A stretch of DNA of 64,000 nt, taken from the NCBI GenBank assembly GCA_030268105.1, contig BSDZ01000117.1, forward strand, positions 372,001 to 436,000, given 5' to 3'. The translations under genes and the position numbers were made by a program. Shown here in pieces: positions 25,250 to 36,179 of the stretch; positions within the stretch are counted from its first letter, which is position 1; each line of letters starts with the position of its first letter. This stretch comes from Volvox africanus. Its lineage: Eukaryota > Chlorophyta > Chlorophyceae > Chlamydomonadales > Volvocaceae. The notes under the pieces are model-generated. The model had not been told where the DNA came from, searched no databases, and saw only the letters and a program-made list of their open reading frames with translations.

Positions 25250-25974
25250 ACAAGCAATTCATGGGCGCCTTCCCTTATCATTTGATAGGCTTCTTTTGCA
25301 CCCTTCAAGCTTGGGTTCTTTATTTTGAACGCCGCTAAACGAAATTAACCACAGGCTCCGCAACAGTTCCGCCCTCCTCTGGTGTGACATCTTAGTACGA
25401 CAGACAAGGTACCTTAGGCGATAGGTTCCCTTTGCACAATGGCCAATTGTGCTGGACTCCGTATCGATGCGCGCGCGGTACTGTCGTTACGTCACGGCAC
25501 CCAATGTCCATGTAGTGCTGCCTCCAAGAGACCTTGTTGCACTCATTGGGCCCTAACATGCAGAGGGTCTCCCGTCGACTAGGGTGACTCTGCCCACGAT
25601 GGGATGCTTACCCTCATCAACGAGGGTAACCTGAATGATTAGACGACTATGGGGTCAACCCCTTTATGCTTATCACTCCATTGAGATAAGGTCGTCAGTG
25701 ACACCTGTAGCATGTGGGTGTCCCGAAAATTCGATCAACAAAATCGACTTCGGTACCATCAAAAGGGAGTCAGTCGTGGATTGCCTCTGCATCATTCCTG
25801 TGATTCACAACGATCAACAACTAAAGGATTCGTTAGAGGCACACGAATACTAACCATCGAGTTATCTAGCCAAAGATAGCAAAGGGTCTCCTCATACAAA
25901 CATCGCGAGATACAATCAAAATTACTTCGAGTCAGTACATAATTTATAACGCCACGTTAGAGAACATTCCAGTG

Positions 25975-27249
25975 TTAATGTTGGTCCGTTGCTCCAGCAA
26001 TTTCAACGGAGGTCGTATCAGGTACTTCGTCCGTCGGTCGTAGTCCTATGGCTAACGGGGGTAAGAGCGGGCAGTTCCTCGTAGGGTGATTTGATGCACA
26101 CCGAAGGCAAACTCCCAATTGTCGTCGCTGCGCAAACTCCGCTTGTGTACATCCCCACTTGGTAAGCCATCGGTTCTGCATTCTTGACCGCTTCAATTCT
26201 GATTCAGCTCCGCGCAACTCGGCAGTAGTTTGTAGTACATCCTTCCTCTTCCGCATACTCCGAGTCATCAGAGAATCTCTTGGAGTTAGTTCTTGAGTTC
26301 CAGGAATGTGAGCGTGATCGACCAGAGGAACCTCACCCTGACGCATAGGAGCCGGCAATAAGGGGATACCAGTGGTCTCGGGTGCTGGATCAGTCTCGTT
26401 AGTAATATATTGAGTCGTATGAACTGACAGTGGTGCCAAGGATGTCGGGTGTTCTTGTCCCGTCCTAAGGCGGGCTTCAACGTTACGGACGATCTGAACC
26501 CATCGCGCATATGACCTCGTTCCTTCCAGTGTCAGATCCGCGGTACTCGCTCGGGCTAATGTGAGTGAGAGGCCTCGTTGAAACCAATAAATGTAGTCTC
26601 CTGAAAAGCCAACCATGGGTGCTATTAGATCTTCAAGACGCCACTGGTAGGCTTCAACAGACTCATTAGGTCGCATTCGATAAGTGCCTGCGTGTAATTC
26701 TCGATACATGGCAGCCACTTGCGACTGATTTCCTGGAGTGAAATGAGTGAGGAGCGCATTAGTTAACTCTTCGAACGTAAAGTGTTCCTGCACGGTGGTC
26801 CAATGATCATACCACTCCTTCGCGACGCCGCTTAGTGTGGCTCAGATGAATAAACATTTCACCTCGTCGTGATCACCACCCTTTACCAATTTCAAATACC
26901 TCTTAGCGTCACGGACATAGGAGCGGGTGGCGCTTGCGATAATCTTGGGTTCGGTGTCGTAATGAATATGGAGTTGAGGTGTCGGGACAACGAAACCGGG
27001 AACCCCGCCTTCATCCATAAGTTCTTGTAGCGACACCATCGCTGGGTTTTGCTCCGCCTTGTTGGGTCCGATAGAATCTGGTGTCTCAGGAGGATCCCGA
27101 ACTGGGTAATGGTAGTTCGACTGGGGAGCATCATCTTGGGGAATATGTAAATTGTTAGTGTTCGGTACAACCTCCGGTTCCCCACCGCGAACACTGATGT
27201 TAGCCTGCTCACTCCCCCCTGTAGCCTGTTGGTACTGTTTATACGACAT
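25975..27249 (-). pseudogene. gag, unit 7 (split by TGA)
   Basis: As in unit 1; TGA at 26842-26844. Confidence 0.88.
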
Positions 27250-27674
27250 GTATTCTAATCAGTATCTTGCAAGGGTAGAGAGGGATGGGGCTATGTTTTA
27301 AAGTTTCTTCCGTGTACCGTTCGTGCACGCGTATATTCCTACGAGGACGGTAATGTCACCCACCAACGTGTTGTAACCTTCGAATTGATGTAGTCTTAGT
27401 CAGCTGTCAGATGTTCCACTTATCGGAAGGGCAACACCACGTATGATGGCGATGGGATTCCTTCTGTGGATTCGAGACCTCACTGGTAGCAAATATATGA
27501 TTAGTATTGAAGGGCAAATATTAAACCAATAGTTCAGAAAGAGAATAATACAATACAGATTTTCCGATGGGGTTGTCTCGTGATGCCCCTTTGCTGCCAC
27601 TCGCTCGCACGAGAGTCTACTCTCTAATAGCGATAATGAGACAGCTGTGAGTCGAACCGTCTTGCTACCAAATT

Positions 27675-28133
27675 TGTTGTATCCTTCCTTCTTCAATCAT
27701 GCACTGAATCTGCACGTCTGGATGTTAGCTAAGTGTGAACCGTGCTTACGAACAGCAAGGCGATTCAATGCGAGTAAAGTGACAGCGGAAGACTCAACAA
27801 CAAGGAAAGATTCAACTTACAATAGTCTTTGATTACAAATTGGTAGTCGGCCGTCAGACCCTGCAGGCAATGTTCATCATCCGGCTGAAGATGATATGCT
27901 AGAATAGCTCAGGCCGAATATAAATGAGTATATTGTATGTATGCGAATTATACTGAGTTAAGTACGCGAGTACTTGATCCAAAGTAGCGTCGAGCCAACT
28001 TCGGTCTCTAGGCGGCTGTCCTCACACCTATCACGTCGTGATACCGATGTGCAGTACAGGTCTCACTGGATTCCGATCTCAAGTGTGAGTACCTTCGTAG
28101 CACTGTTCTGGATATCGTGTAATCCGTGATATT
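27675..28133 (-). mobile_element. Antisense LTR fragment, unit 7
   Basis: Same fragment and breakpoint, with private substitutions near 28016-28023. It faces the 5' LTR of element B. Confidence 0.88.
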
Positions 28134-28882
28134 TGTTGTACGCCAGTTCGATTACCGTTCACACCGAACTAGGCCGCAATACATTCGAGCTTTATGAAGC
28201 ATGATATAATTATATTAGCATGATATACTCGAGTATATCTAGCTAATCAAGCATGTTATATTCTCATCTACGACATCGTGCTGTCGGTCAACATGTTTGA
28301 CTCGAGGCTGATAATTAATGCGCGACCTATCTATTGGCATAATATATCACGTAATAATATTTGAAATATTATTACCTTATTTACGTCATAAACCATACGC
28401 TTATGCGAGAAGGCGACGATCGCGATGGTTGGGTTGGCAACCGAATATCAATATTCGGACCTTCGCATATTGCATGCGTTGCATCCAATAATATCACGGA
28501 TTACGCGATATTTAGAATAGTGCTACGAAGGTACTCACACTTGAGATCGGAATCCAGTGAGACCTGTACTGCACATCGGTATCACGACGTGATAGGTGTG
28601 AGGACGGCCGCCTAGAGACCGAAGTCGGCTCGATGCTACTTTGGATTAAGTACTCGTGTACTTAACTCTATCTAATTCGCATACATACGATATACTCATA
28701 TATATTCGGCCTGAGCTATTCTAGCATCTCATTTGCAGCCGGATGATGAACATTGCCCGCGGGGTCTGACGGCCGACTACCTATTTGTAGACGAAGACTA
28801 TTGTAAGTTGGATCTTTTTCGCACTTAGCTAACATCCAGACGTGCAGATTCAGTGCATGATTGAAGAAGGAAGGATACAACA
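28134..28882 (+). mobile_element. 5' LTR of element B
   Basis: 749 bp, about 65 bp shorter than the array LTRs because of a deletion near 28816 (GATCTTTTTCGCAC). The TATA-like box is altered to TATCTAA. It also serves as the right-hand LTR of the array. Confidence 0.88.
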
Positions 28883-28886
28883 AATT

Positions 28887-28902
28887 TGGTATCGAGACCT
28901 GG
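28887..28902 (+). other. Candidate primer-binding site, element B
   Basis: TGGTATCGAGACC starts four bases after the LTR end. It differs from the array version (TGGTAGCAAGACGG) but is shared with element C at 35078. Confidence 0.5.
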
Positions 28903-29331
28903 TTCGACTCACGGCTGTCAAGAGAGACACAGCGGCCGTGACGGCTAGTGGAGAATAGATTCTCAAGCGAGCGACCGGCGGCGAGGAGTATCACGGGATA
29001 ACCTCGACGGAAAGCCGGTACTGTATTATTCTCGTTCCAAACTATCGATATAATATTTGTCCTTTAATACTAATTGTATCTTCGCTATCAGGGGGGCCTT
29101 AAATCCATAGAAGGAATTCCATCGCCATCATACCCAGAATCGTTTTCCCAATAAGTTGAACATCTGACAGGACCAACTACTAAGGTTACATCAATTTAGG
29201 GGTTACAACGCGTTGGTGGGTTACATTACCGTTCGCGTCGGAGTTAACTCGTGTGTGAACGGTACATGGAAGAAAATTTCTAAGGTATAGTCCTATCCCC
29301 CTCTATCCTTGCAAGATACTAATTAGAATAC

Positions 29332-30598
29332 ATGTCGTATAATCAGTATCCACAGGCTACAGGGGAAAGTGAACAGGCTAATATTAGTGTTCACGGTGAA
29401 GGACCGGAGGCCGTGCCGAATGTTGATAATGTACATATTCCCCAAGACGATGCCCCCCAGTCGAACTACCGTTACCCAGCTCAGGATCCTCCTGAGACAC
29501 CAGACTCTATTGGTCCCACCGAGGCGGATCAAAACCCAGCGATGGTGTCGCTACAAGAACTTATGGATGAAGGCGGGGTTTCTGGTTTCGTCGTCCTGAC
29601 ACCTCAACTCCATATTCATTATGACACTGAACCCAAGGTTATTGCAAGTGCCACCCGCTCCTATGTCCGTGACGGTAAGAGGTATTTGAAATTGGTAAAG
29701 GGTGGTGATCACGACGAGGTGAAATGTTTATTCATCGGGGCCACACTAAGCGGCGTCGCGAGGGAATGGTATGATCATTGGACCACCGTGCAGGAACACT
29801 TTACGTTTGAAGAGTTAACTAACGCGCTTCTCACTCATTTTGCTCCAGGAAGTCAGTCGCAAGTGGCTGCCATGTACCGAGAATTACACGCAGGCACTTA
29901 TTGAATGCGATCTAACGAGTCTGTGGAGGACTACCGATTGCGTTTTGAAGGACTAACAGCACCCATGATTGGTTTCTCAGAAGGAGACTTCATTTATTGG
30001 TTTCAACGCGGTCTCTCGCTTCAGTTAGCCCGAGTGAGTACTACAGACCTGACACTGGAAGGGACGAGGTCATACACACAATGGGTTCAGATCATTCGTA
30101 ACGTCGAAGCTCGCCCTAGAACGCCCGACATCTTTGGCACCGCTATCAGTTGACACGACTCAAGATATTACTAACGAGACTGATCCAGCACCTGAGACCA
30201 CTGGTATTCCCCTACCGCCGGCTCCTATACGTTATGGTGAAGTTCCTCAGACCGATCACGCTCATACTCCTGGTATCCAAGAATTAATTCCAAGAGATTC
30301 TCAGATGACTCGGAGTATGCGGAAGAGGAAGGATATACTACAAAATACTGCCGAGTCGCGCGGAGCTGAATCAGAATCAAAGCGGTCAAGAATACAAAAC
30401 CGATGGCTTACCAAGTGGGGATGTACACAAGCGGAGTTTACGCAGCGACGACAATTGGGAGTTTGCCTTCGGTGCGCATCAAATCATCCTACGAGGAACT
30501 GTCCGCTTTTACCCCCGTTAGCCGTAGGACTACGTTCGACGGATGAAGTACCCGACACGACCTCCATTGACATTGCCGGAACACCAAGCCCACATTAA
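29332..30598 (+). pseudogene. gag of element B
   Basis: Starts MSYNQYPQATGESEQ and aligns throughout with the array gag. Codon 136 is GGG rather than the array's TGA, so this copy escaped that lesion. It has its own breaks: a TGA at 29902-29904 where array copies have CGA, and a deletion of about 11 bp near 30119 that shifts the frame before the zinc knuckle (CLRCASNHPTRNC, about 30466-30504). The C-terminal part is otherwise open to 30598. Confidence 0.88.
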
Positions 30599-30679
30599 CA
30601 TGGGAATGCTAACTAACGTGGCGTTATGAATTATGTACTGACTCGGATTAATTCTGGTTGTATCTCGTGATGTTTGTGT

Positions 30680-31175
30680 GAGGACACTTCCCGCTACTCT
30701 CGGCTAGGTAACTCGATGATTAGGAGTTATGTGTCTCTAACGAATCCTTTTCTGATGAGCATCGTGGATCGTAGGGATGATGCGGAGGTAGCTCACGTTC
30801 AACTCCTTTGGATGGCAACGAAGTCGATTTTGTTGATCGGACACCTACATGCTACAGGTGTCACTGACGATCTTATCTTAATGAAGTGATAAGCATGACG
30901 GGGTTGACCCCATAGTTGTCTAATCGTTCAGGTTACCCTCGTTGATGAGGGTAAGCATCCCATCGTGGGCAGAATCACCCTTAGTCGACAGGGGACCCTC
31001 TGCATGTTAGGGCCCAATGAGTGCAACAAGGTCTCTCGGAGACAGCACTACATGGACATTGGGTGCCGTGACGTAACGACAGTACCGCGCGCGCATCGAT
31101 ACGGAGTCCAGCACAATTTTGGCCATTGTGCAAAAGGGAACCTATCACCTAAGGTACCTTGTCTGTCGTACTAAG
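30680..31175 (+). pseudogene. Protease region of element B
   Basis: Corresponds to the retropepsin-containing segment seen more intact in element C (36770-37130). The active-site block reads ATGVTDDL, so the catalytic Asp of D-T/S-G is replaced by Ala, and stop codons follow at about 30887. Flanking blocks matching element C (VTLADGGKHPIVGRI-type, LSPKVPCLSY-type) remain recognisable in shifted frames. Confidence 0.75.
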
Positions 31176-31290
31176 ATGTCACACCAGAGGAGGGCGGAAC
31201 TGTGCGGAGCCTGCGGTTAATTTCGCTTAGCGGCGTTCGTCCGCCGAAATAAAGAACCCAAGCTTGAAGGATGTAAAAGAAGCTTATTAA

Positions 31291-32760
31291 ATGGTAAGGG
31301 AAGGCATCCATGAATTGCTTGTGAGGCCTTGGGTGAAATCGATTGCTACCACCGCGCAGTCTCTTGTGAAAGATTCTGAGGTCGCAGCCACCCTATTGCC
31401 AAATTATACCGATGCATTTGTCATCCTGGGGCTCCCACCTATGTTACCTGTTGACCATACGATCCCTCTCGTGCCCGGAGCACAACCCGTTTCACGACCT
31501 ATGTACAGGTTAAGCCCATTGGAGTTGGATGAGGTGAAGCGGCAAGTGAGGGATCTGCTCGCAAGGGGTATGATTCGGCCCAGCACATCGCCATATTCTG
31601 CACCGATACTGTTCGTCGGTAAGAAGCATGGGACGTTACGCATTTGCATTGATTATCAGGGCTTGAATGCGACTACAATTAAAATTCGCTACCCTTTGCC
31701 GCGCGTTGATGACCTGCTCGATAAGTTGAAAGGCTCAGCTTATTTTTCCTCGATTGATCTACAACAGGGGTATAATCAGATACGCATTGCTGCTTCTGAT
31801 ATTCCGAAAACCGCTTTCCGGACCCCCTTTGATCACTTTGAGTACATGGTCTTGTCGTTTGGGCTTACTAATGCGCCCGCCACATTTCAAGCAGTGATGG
31901 TCCGCATGTTCAGACTGCATATCGACAGGTTCGTCGTTTGTTACTTGGATGATATTTTAATATACTCCCAAGACGCGTGAGGAGCACCTGAAGCATCTCG
32001 AGCTCGTGCTTGAGGTGATGAAGCGGAAGCAATTGTTTGCTAAATGCGCCAAATGCTCTTGGGTGCAGCCTCAGGTGGAGTATTTGGGCCACATCATGTC
32101 AGCCACTGGGGTAAGAATGGACCCACTGAAGGTAGCTGTGGTTCGTGAATGGCCTGCACCTCAGAACCTCACCGAGCTACGCCAGTTCTTAGGTTTGACC
32201 AACTACTTCCGTAAGTTTATTAACAAATACTCCATTATTGCGGCCCCGCTTACAAATCTGACGAGAAAAGGAGGCTTCACTACTCTCGAAGCATGGACAC
32301 CCGCGTGTCAGCGGGCATTCGAAGAGCTCAAGCGTATCGTCGCCGACAATGTTACCCTTTCTTTCCCTGATTACTTGTTGCCGTTTCATGTAGAAGTAAT
32401 ATCGGATGCTTCCCTTCATGGAAGTGGCGCTGTATTGTTGCAGGAAGGGTGACCGATCGCCTTCACGAGTAAGAAATTCTCGGGTGCAGAGACCCGATAC
32501 ACTACCGGAGAGCAGGAGCTGTTGGCAGTTCTACATGCTCTAAAGGAATGGCGTTGTTACCTTGAAGGCCGTCCTTTTACACTGAAGACCGATCACAAAC
32601 CGCTGACATTTTTACAGAGTGTCCCCACGCTCAACTGACGACAAGCCAGGTGGATGGAATATCTATCTCGTTTCGACTGTACATGGGAATACATTGCCGG
32701 CAAAATTAATATCGCTGACGCCCTCAGTCGACACCCGTCATTACACGCTATGATTCTAGC
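31291..32760 (+). pseudogene. Reverse transcriptase and RNase H of element B
   Basis: The RT domain is open from 31291 to 31978: [16 protein letters not shown], then [43 protein letters not shown] and the catalytic box YLDDILIYS, all typical of Ty3/gypsy. A one-base indel near 31968 shifts the frame, after which the thumb and connection continue from 32006 (VEYLGHI, QFLGLTNYFRKFI). RNase H follows (ISDASLHGSGAVL, then after stops near 32450 and 32637 the segments TDHKPL and INIADALSR). The activity would copy element RNA to DNA in virus-like particles; this copy cannot make the full protein. Confidence 0.92.
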
Positions 32761-32799
32761 AGCACCAATTACCCGTTCACGCAGTCAGGAGGTGCGATA

Positions 32800-34215
32800 G
32801 CATCGGACCTTGCAGAACGACTCAAGGTGGCGTATGAAGAAGATGCATTCTTCGCTACGCCAGGTAATGTGGAACATCTACATAAGCGAAACGATAAGGT
32901 TGCGGATGGATGGCTCGACAACACAAATCGTTGTGCCCAACAATGAAACTTTGCACTACGATATTCTTGCTCAGTTCCATGAGGATCCGTTAGCAGGACA
33001 TCCTGGAAGCGCGCGATTGGCAGAGCTAGTACGACGCTCGTTTTGGTGGCCACACGTGGTGAAGGATGCGGAAAACTTCATGCAAAGGTGTAGTTTATGT
33101 CAGCGCAACAAAGCACTATCCAGTAAGGGCCAGGGGTTATTGCAACCGTTACCTATACCAGATGCCCCTTGGAAAAGTGTTTCAATGGACTTCGTAGTCG
33201 CGCTGCCCAAAACTGAGGGGGGATACAACTCGGTGTTCGTTATGGTCGATCGTTCGACCAAAATGGTTCACTTAGCCCCCTGCACCTTGTGTAGCACCGC
33301 TGAGCAAACAGCACGATTATATTCGATAATGTGGTCCGATTGCATGGCGTTCCTAAAAATGTTGTATCTGACCGTGGCAGTCAGTTCACGTCTAAGTTTT
33401 GGGAGGCGCTATGTGAACTCGTCGGTATGCACGTTCATTTGAGCACAGCAATTCATCCACAATCTGATGGGCAAACCGAATGAACGCACAAATCGCACGT
33501 TGGGCAATATGCTACGAAATTTCGTGGGACGCACACCCTCCGTCTAGGATACGTTTCTGACTTCGGCAGAATTTGCGCTTAACAACACTGTTAACCGCTC
33601 GACAGGTCAAAGCCCCTTCTTTCTGAATTATGGATTCCATCCTGCGCTACCCGTGTGGCGAGAGTTGGAGATAAATATCCCAGCGGCTAAAACCTTTGCC
33701 AAGTCGTTTCTATCCTGCATGACAGACGTGAAGGCATGTTTGGATGCAGCACAACAACGGACGATGGACTACTACAACAAATCCAAACGAGACGTAACAT
33801 TTTCGGTGGGACAAATGGTTTTATTGAGCACTAAGAATTTACGTTCGCTCGCCGACGGTTCCCGAAAATTATAACCCTGCTGGATCGGTCCATATCCCGT
33901 TGTACGCATGGTAGGAAATGTAGCTGTGGAGCTATCCCTACCCTCTGACATGAACATTCACCCCACATTTCATATATCCCCGGTCCCGAGACCTGGATCC
34001 CAGGCAAGCAAAAGGTGTATGATGTGGAACGGATACTGGATTATCGGGTTCGACGTGTAGGTCGACATCGATGCAAGCAGACGGTACACAAGTACTTGGT
34101 CAAATGGACTGGCTATCCTAGCGAGCATAACTCTTGGGAGCCGATGCGCAATTTCTCGCCAGAAATGAAGCCCCTATTAGAGGAAGCTCGTCTACGTGCC
34201 ACACAGACCCAATGA
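32800..34215 (+). pseudogene. Integrase and chromodomain of element B
   Basis: The HHCC zinc-binding region is intact (FH, six residues, H, 29 residues, CSLC), followed by the start of the DDE core (SMDFVVALP). Frameshifts near 33325 and a TGA near 33480 break the core; VSDRGSQFTSKFW and HPQSDGQTE can be read in another frame. The C-terminal part has a stop near 33873 and a deletion of about 45 codons near 33978 relative to element A. The chromodomain is open (34015-34215: YDVERILDY, YLVKWTGYPSEHNSWEP). Confidence 0.9.
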
Positions 34216-34256
34216 TCTCTGCAGTCAATGCTGTACAATGCAGCGAGGACACTGCA

Positions 34257-35073
34257 TGTTGTACGCCGGTTTGATTACCGTTTACACCGAAATAGGCCGC
34301 AATGCATTCGAACACTATGAAGCATAATACAATCATATTAGCATGATATACTCGAGTATATCTAGCTAACCATGCATGCTGCATTACCACATACGATATC
34401 GCGCTGTCGGTCAACATGTTTGACTCGACCTTGATAATTAATGTGCGATCTATCCATTGGCATTTTATATCACGTAATAATACTTTAAATATTATTACCT
34501 CATTTACGTCATAAATCGCGTATGCAAGAATGCGACGATCGCGATGGTTGGGTTGGCAACCGAATATCAATATTCGGACCTTCGCATATTGCATGCGTTG
34601 CATCCAATAATATCACGGATTACGCGGTAATTAGAACAGTACTACGAAGGTACTCACACTTGAGATCGGAATCCAGTGAGACCTGTACTGCACATCGGTA
34701 TCGCGACGTGATAGGTGTGAGGACGGCCGCCTAAGACGCCTAGCCGCGAGGACGGCTCGACGCTACTTTGACTAAGTACCCGTGTACTTAACTCTATATA
34801 ATTCGCATACATACGATATACTCATATATATTTGGCCTGAGCTATTCTAGCATCTCATTTGCAGCCGAGTGATGAACATTGCCCGCGGGGTCTGACGGCA
34901 GACTTCTAATTTGCAATTGAAGAATATTGTAAGTTGAATCTTTCCTTATCGTTGAGTCTTCCGCTGTCTATTACTTGCATTGGATTACCTTGCTGTTCGT
35001 AAGCTCGGTATGCACTCAGCTAACATCCAGACGTGCAGATCTAATGCATGATTGAAGAAGGAAGGATACAACA
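34257..35073 (+). mobile_element. LTR shared by elements B (3') and C (5')
   Basis: 817 bp, intact termini, TATA-like and TGTAA motifs present. It is preceded directly by chromodomain sequence with no purine tract, and followed by a primer-site-like TGGTATCGAGACGG at 35078. Confidence 0.88.
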
Positions 35074-35140
35074 AATTTGGTATCGAGACGGGTTAAGTCA
35101 CGACTGCCGCATTGTCCCTCATCGGAAGTAGGTTCTCGCG

Positions 35141-36164
35141 ATGGCGAGCGACGACGACACTCACCGCAGTCCTTTAGACACCTTCACGGAGGATCTCGGC
35201 CGCGCCGTCCTGGACGCCGCCACTTCCGGTTTGTAATCCTAGATATCTGTTGGTAACTAGTTGCTGCATTCTCGTTGCGAGCTTGCACTGTGAACCGCAG
35301 GTGAGCGTACGCCAACACTAAACGCTGTGTTGGCCGGACAATACCTAAATTCGGATCAGATTAAGGCCTTGATTCAGAAGACTACTGAGATAAGAGACGG
35401 CCTTACAGATTACGTTGCTTTCCTTCTCGAGTTCCTCAGGAGTTCTGTCGGTACGCGAGTAATCAAAAATTCCTCTTGCGTTACCTGCTTACAGATCTTT
35501 TAGTAAATTCCTGTTCACCCGTATAAGTTCGTGCCTTATATCGGGACGAAGATAGCTCCTATCTGGGCACCGCCAGCCAGCCCGATGGCGGTCTTGCCGC
35601 TAGAACTGCTTTTGCCGATCCCGATACCGTCGGGACTCGTATTATGTCTGATCCCATTGTTCTTCAGACCCCTTCACACTTAATTGTACCACTGTCGGCA
35701 GCGGCTACAACAAGTGAAGGAGTTGGAGCACAACGGGCCCCGGTAACACCCGCGGTTCAAGAACCCGTCGGAATACCGGAGGTAATGAAGTTGACTATAT
35801 TACTTTCGCGACGCTAAGCAATATCTGCAAGCCGTGCACGGCGGGGGATGCGACTCTATTAAAAAGACGGTATGATATTCACGGACGTCAAAGCCCAAGT
35901 AATCGTGGGTCTGCGGGAGCTGGGCCGAGCTCGGGCCATGCGAAAGGAAAGCGAAGGGGGAGCACGCCGTCTGTAGCTGCAATGCAGAACGCGGCTCCTA
36001 GTGTTAAGAAGCCCCGGACGGACGACCCATATATGCAAAAATGGGAATGTCGACGGTCGGAGCTTGATCGTCGAAAGTTTGCTAATCTTTGCTTGAGGTG
36101 TGCGGGAGAGCACCCTACTCGCGACTGCCCTCTGTTACCACCTTTCGTGCCTAAGACGACTTAG
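35141..36164 (+). pseudogene. gag of element C, possibly interrupted by an intron
   Basis: Starts MASDDDTHRSPLDTF at 35141. The frame is broken by 35229-35300, which has GT...AG ends; removing it joins the frame in phase to ERTPTLNAVLAGQYLN. Later pieces are degenerate. The C-terminal part is open from 35982 and has a CCHC knuckle (CLRCAGEHPTRDC) closely matching the array gag. A TAG at 36162-36164 separates it from the next domain, which continues in the same frame. Confidence 0.65.
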
Positions 36165-36179
36165 GAAGTTGCCCGGGAT

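Larger units (their letters stand above)
823..28133. repeat. 27.3-kb tandem array of LTR plus antisense gag units
   Basis: Seven complete head-to-tail units and one left-truncated unit, with very few differences between copies. Unit lengths are 3704 bp (first complete unit) and 3698 bp (the other six). The difference is a 6-bp indel near 5215, also present at 1511 in the truncated unit. Each unit reads: plus-strand LTR (814 bp), about 2.43 kb of antisense chromovirus internal sequence (from the RT leader back through protease, gag and 5' leader), and a 459-bp antisense LTR fragment. Reading plus-ward, neither a primer-binding site after the LTR nor a purine tract before the next LTR is present. 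The array is bounded left by element A and right by the 5' LTR of element B. Confidence 0.92.
24436..28133. repeat. Array unit 7 (3698 bp, last complete unit)
   Basis: The LTR is a mosaic: A-type at its start, B-type ACATACATACG near 24980, and A-type AAGCTTGG near 25178. Its antisense LTR fragment has extra private changes near 28016-28023. It abuts the 5' LTR of element B. Confidence 0.9.
28134..35073 (+). mobile_element. Chromovirus element B, near full length, degenerate
   Basis: A 6.94-kb plus-strand Ty3/gypsy element: LTR 28134-28882, candidate primer site 28887, gag, protease, RT, RNase H, integrase, chromodomain, LTR 34257-35073. The order RT, RNase H, integrase is diagnostic of Ty3/gypsy and the C-terminal chromodomain of chromoviruses. 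It has several premature stops and frameshifts in gag and pol, and the polypurine tract before the 3' LTR is missing (the sequence jumps from ACTGCA straight to TGTTGTAC), so it is not autonomous now. Confidence 0.9.

Noticed and set aside
823..28133. CRISPR array or satellite DNA
   Set aside because: Units are 3.7 kb with gag and LTR content; there are no short spaced repeats.
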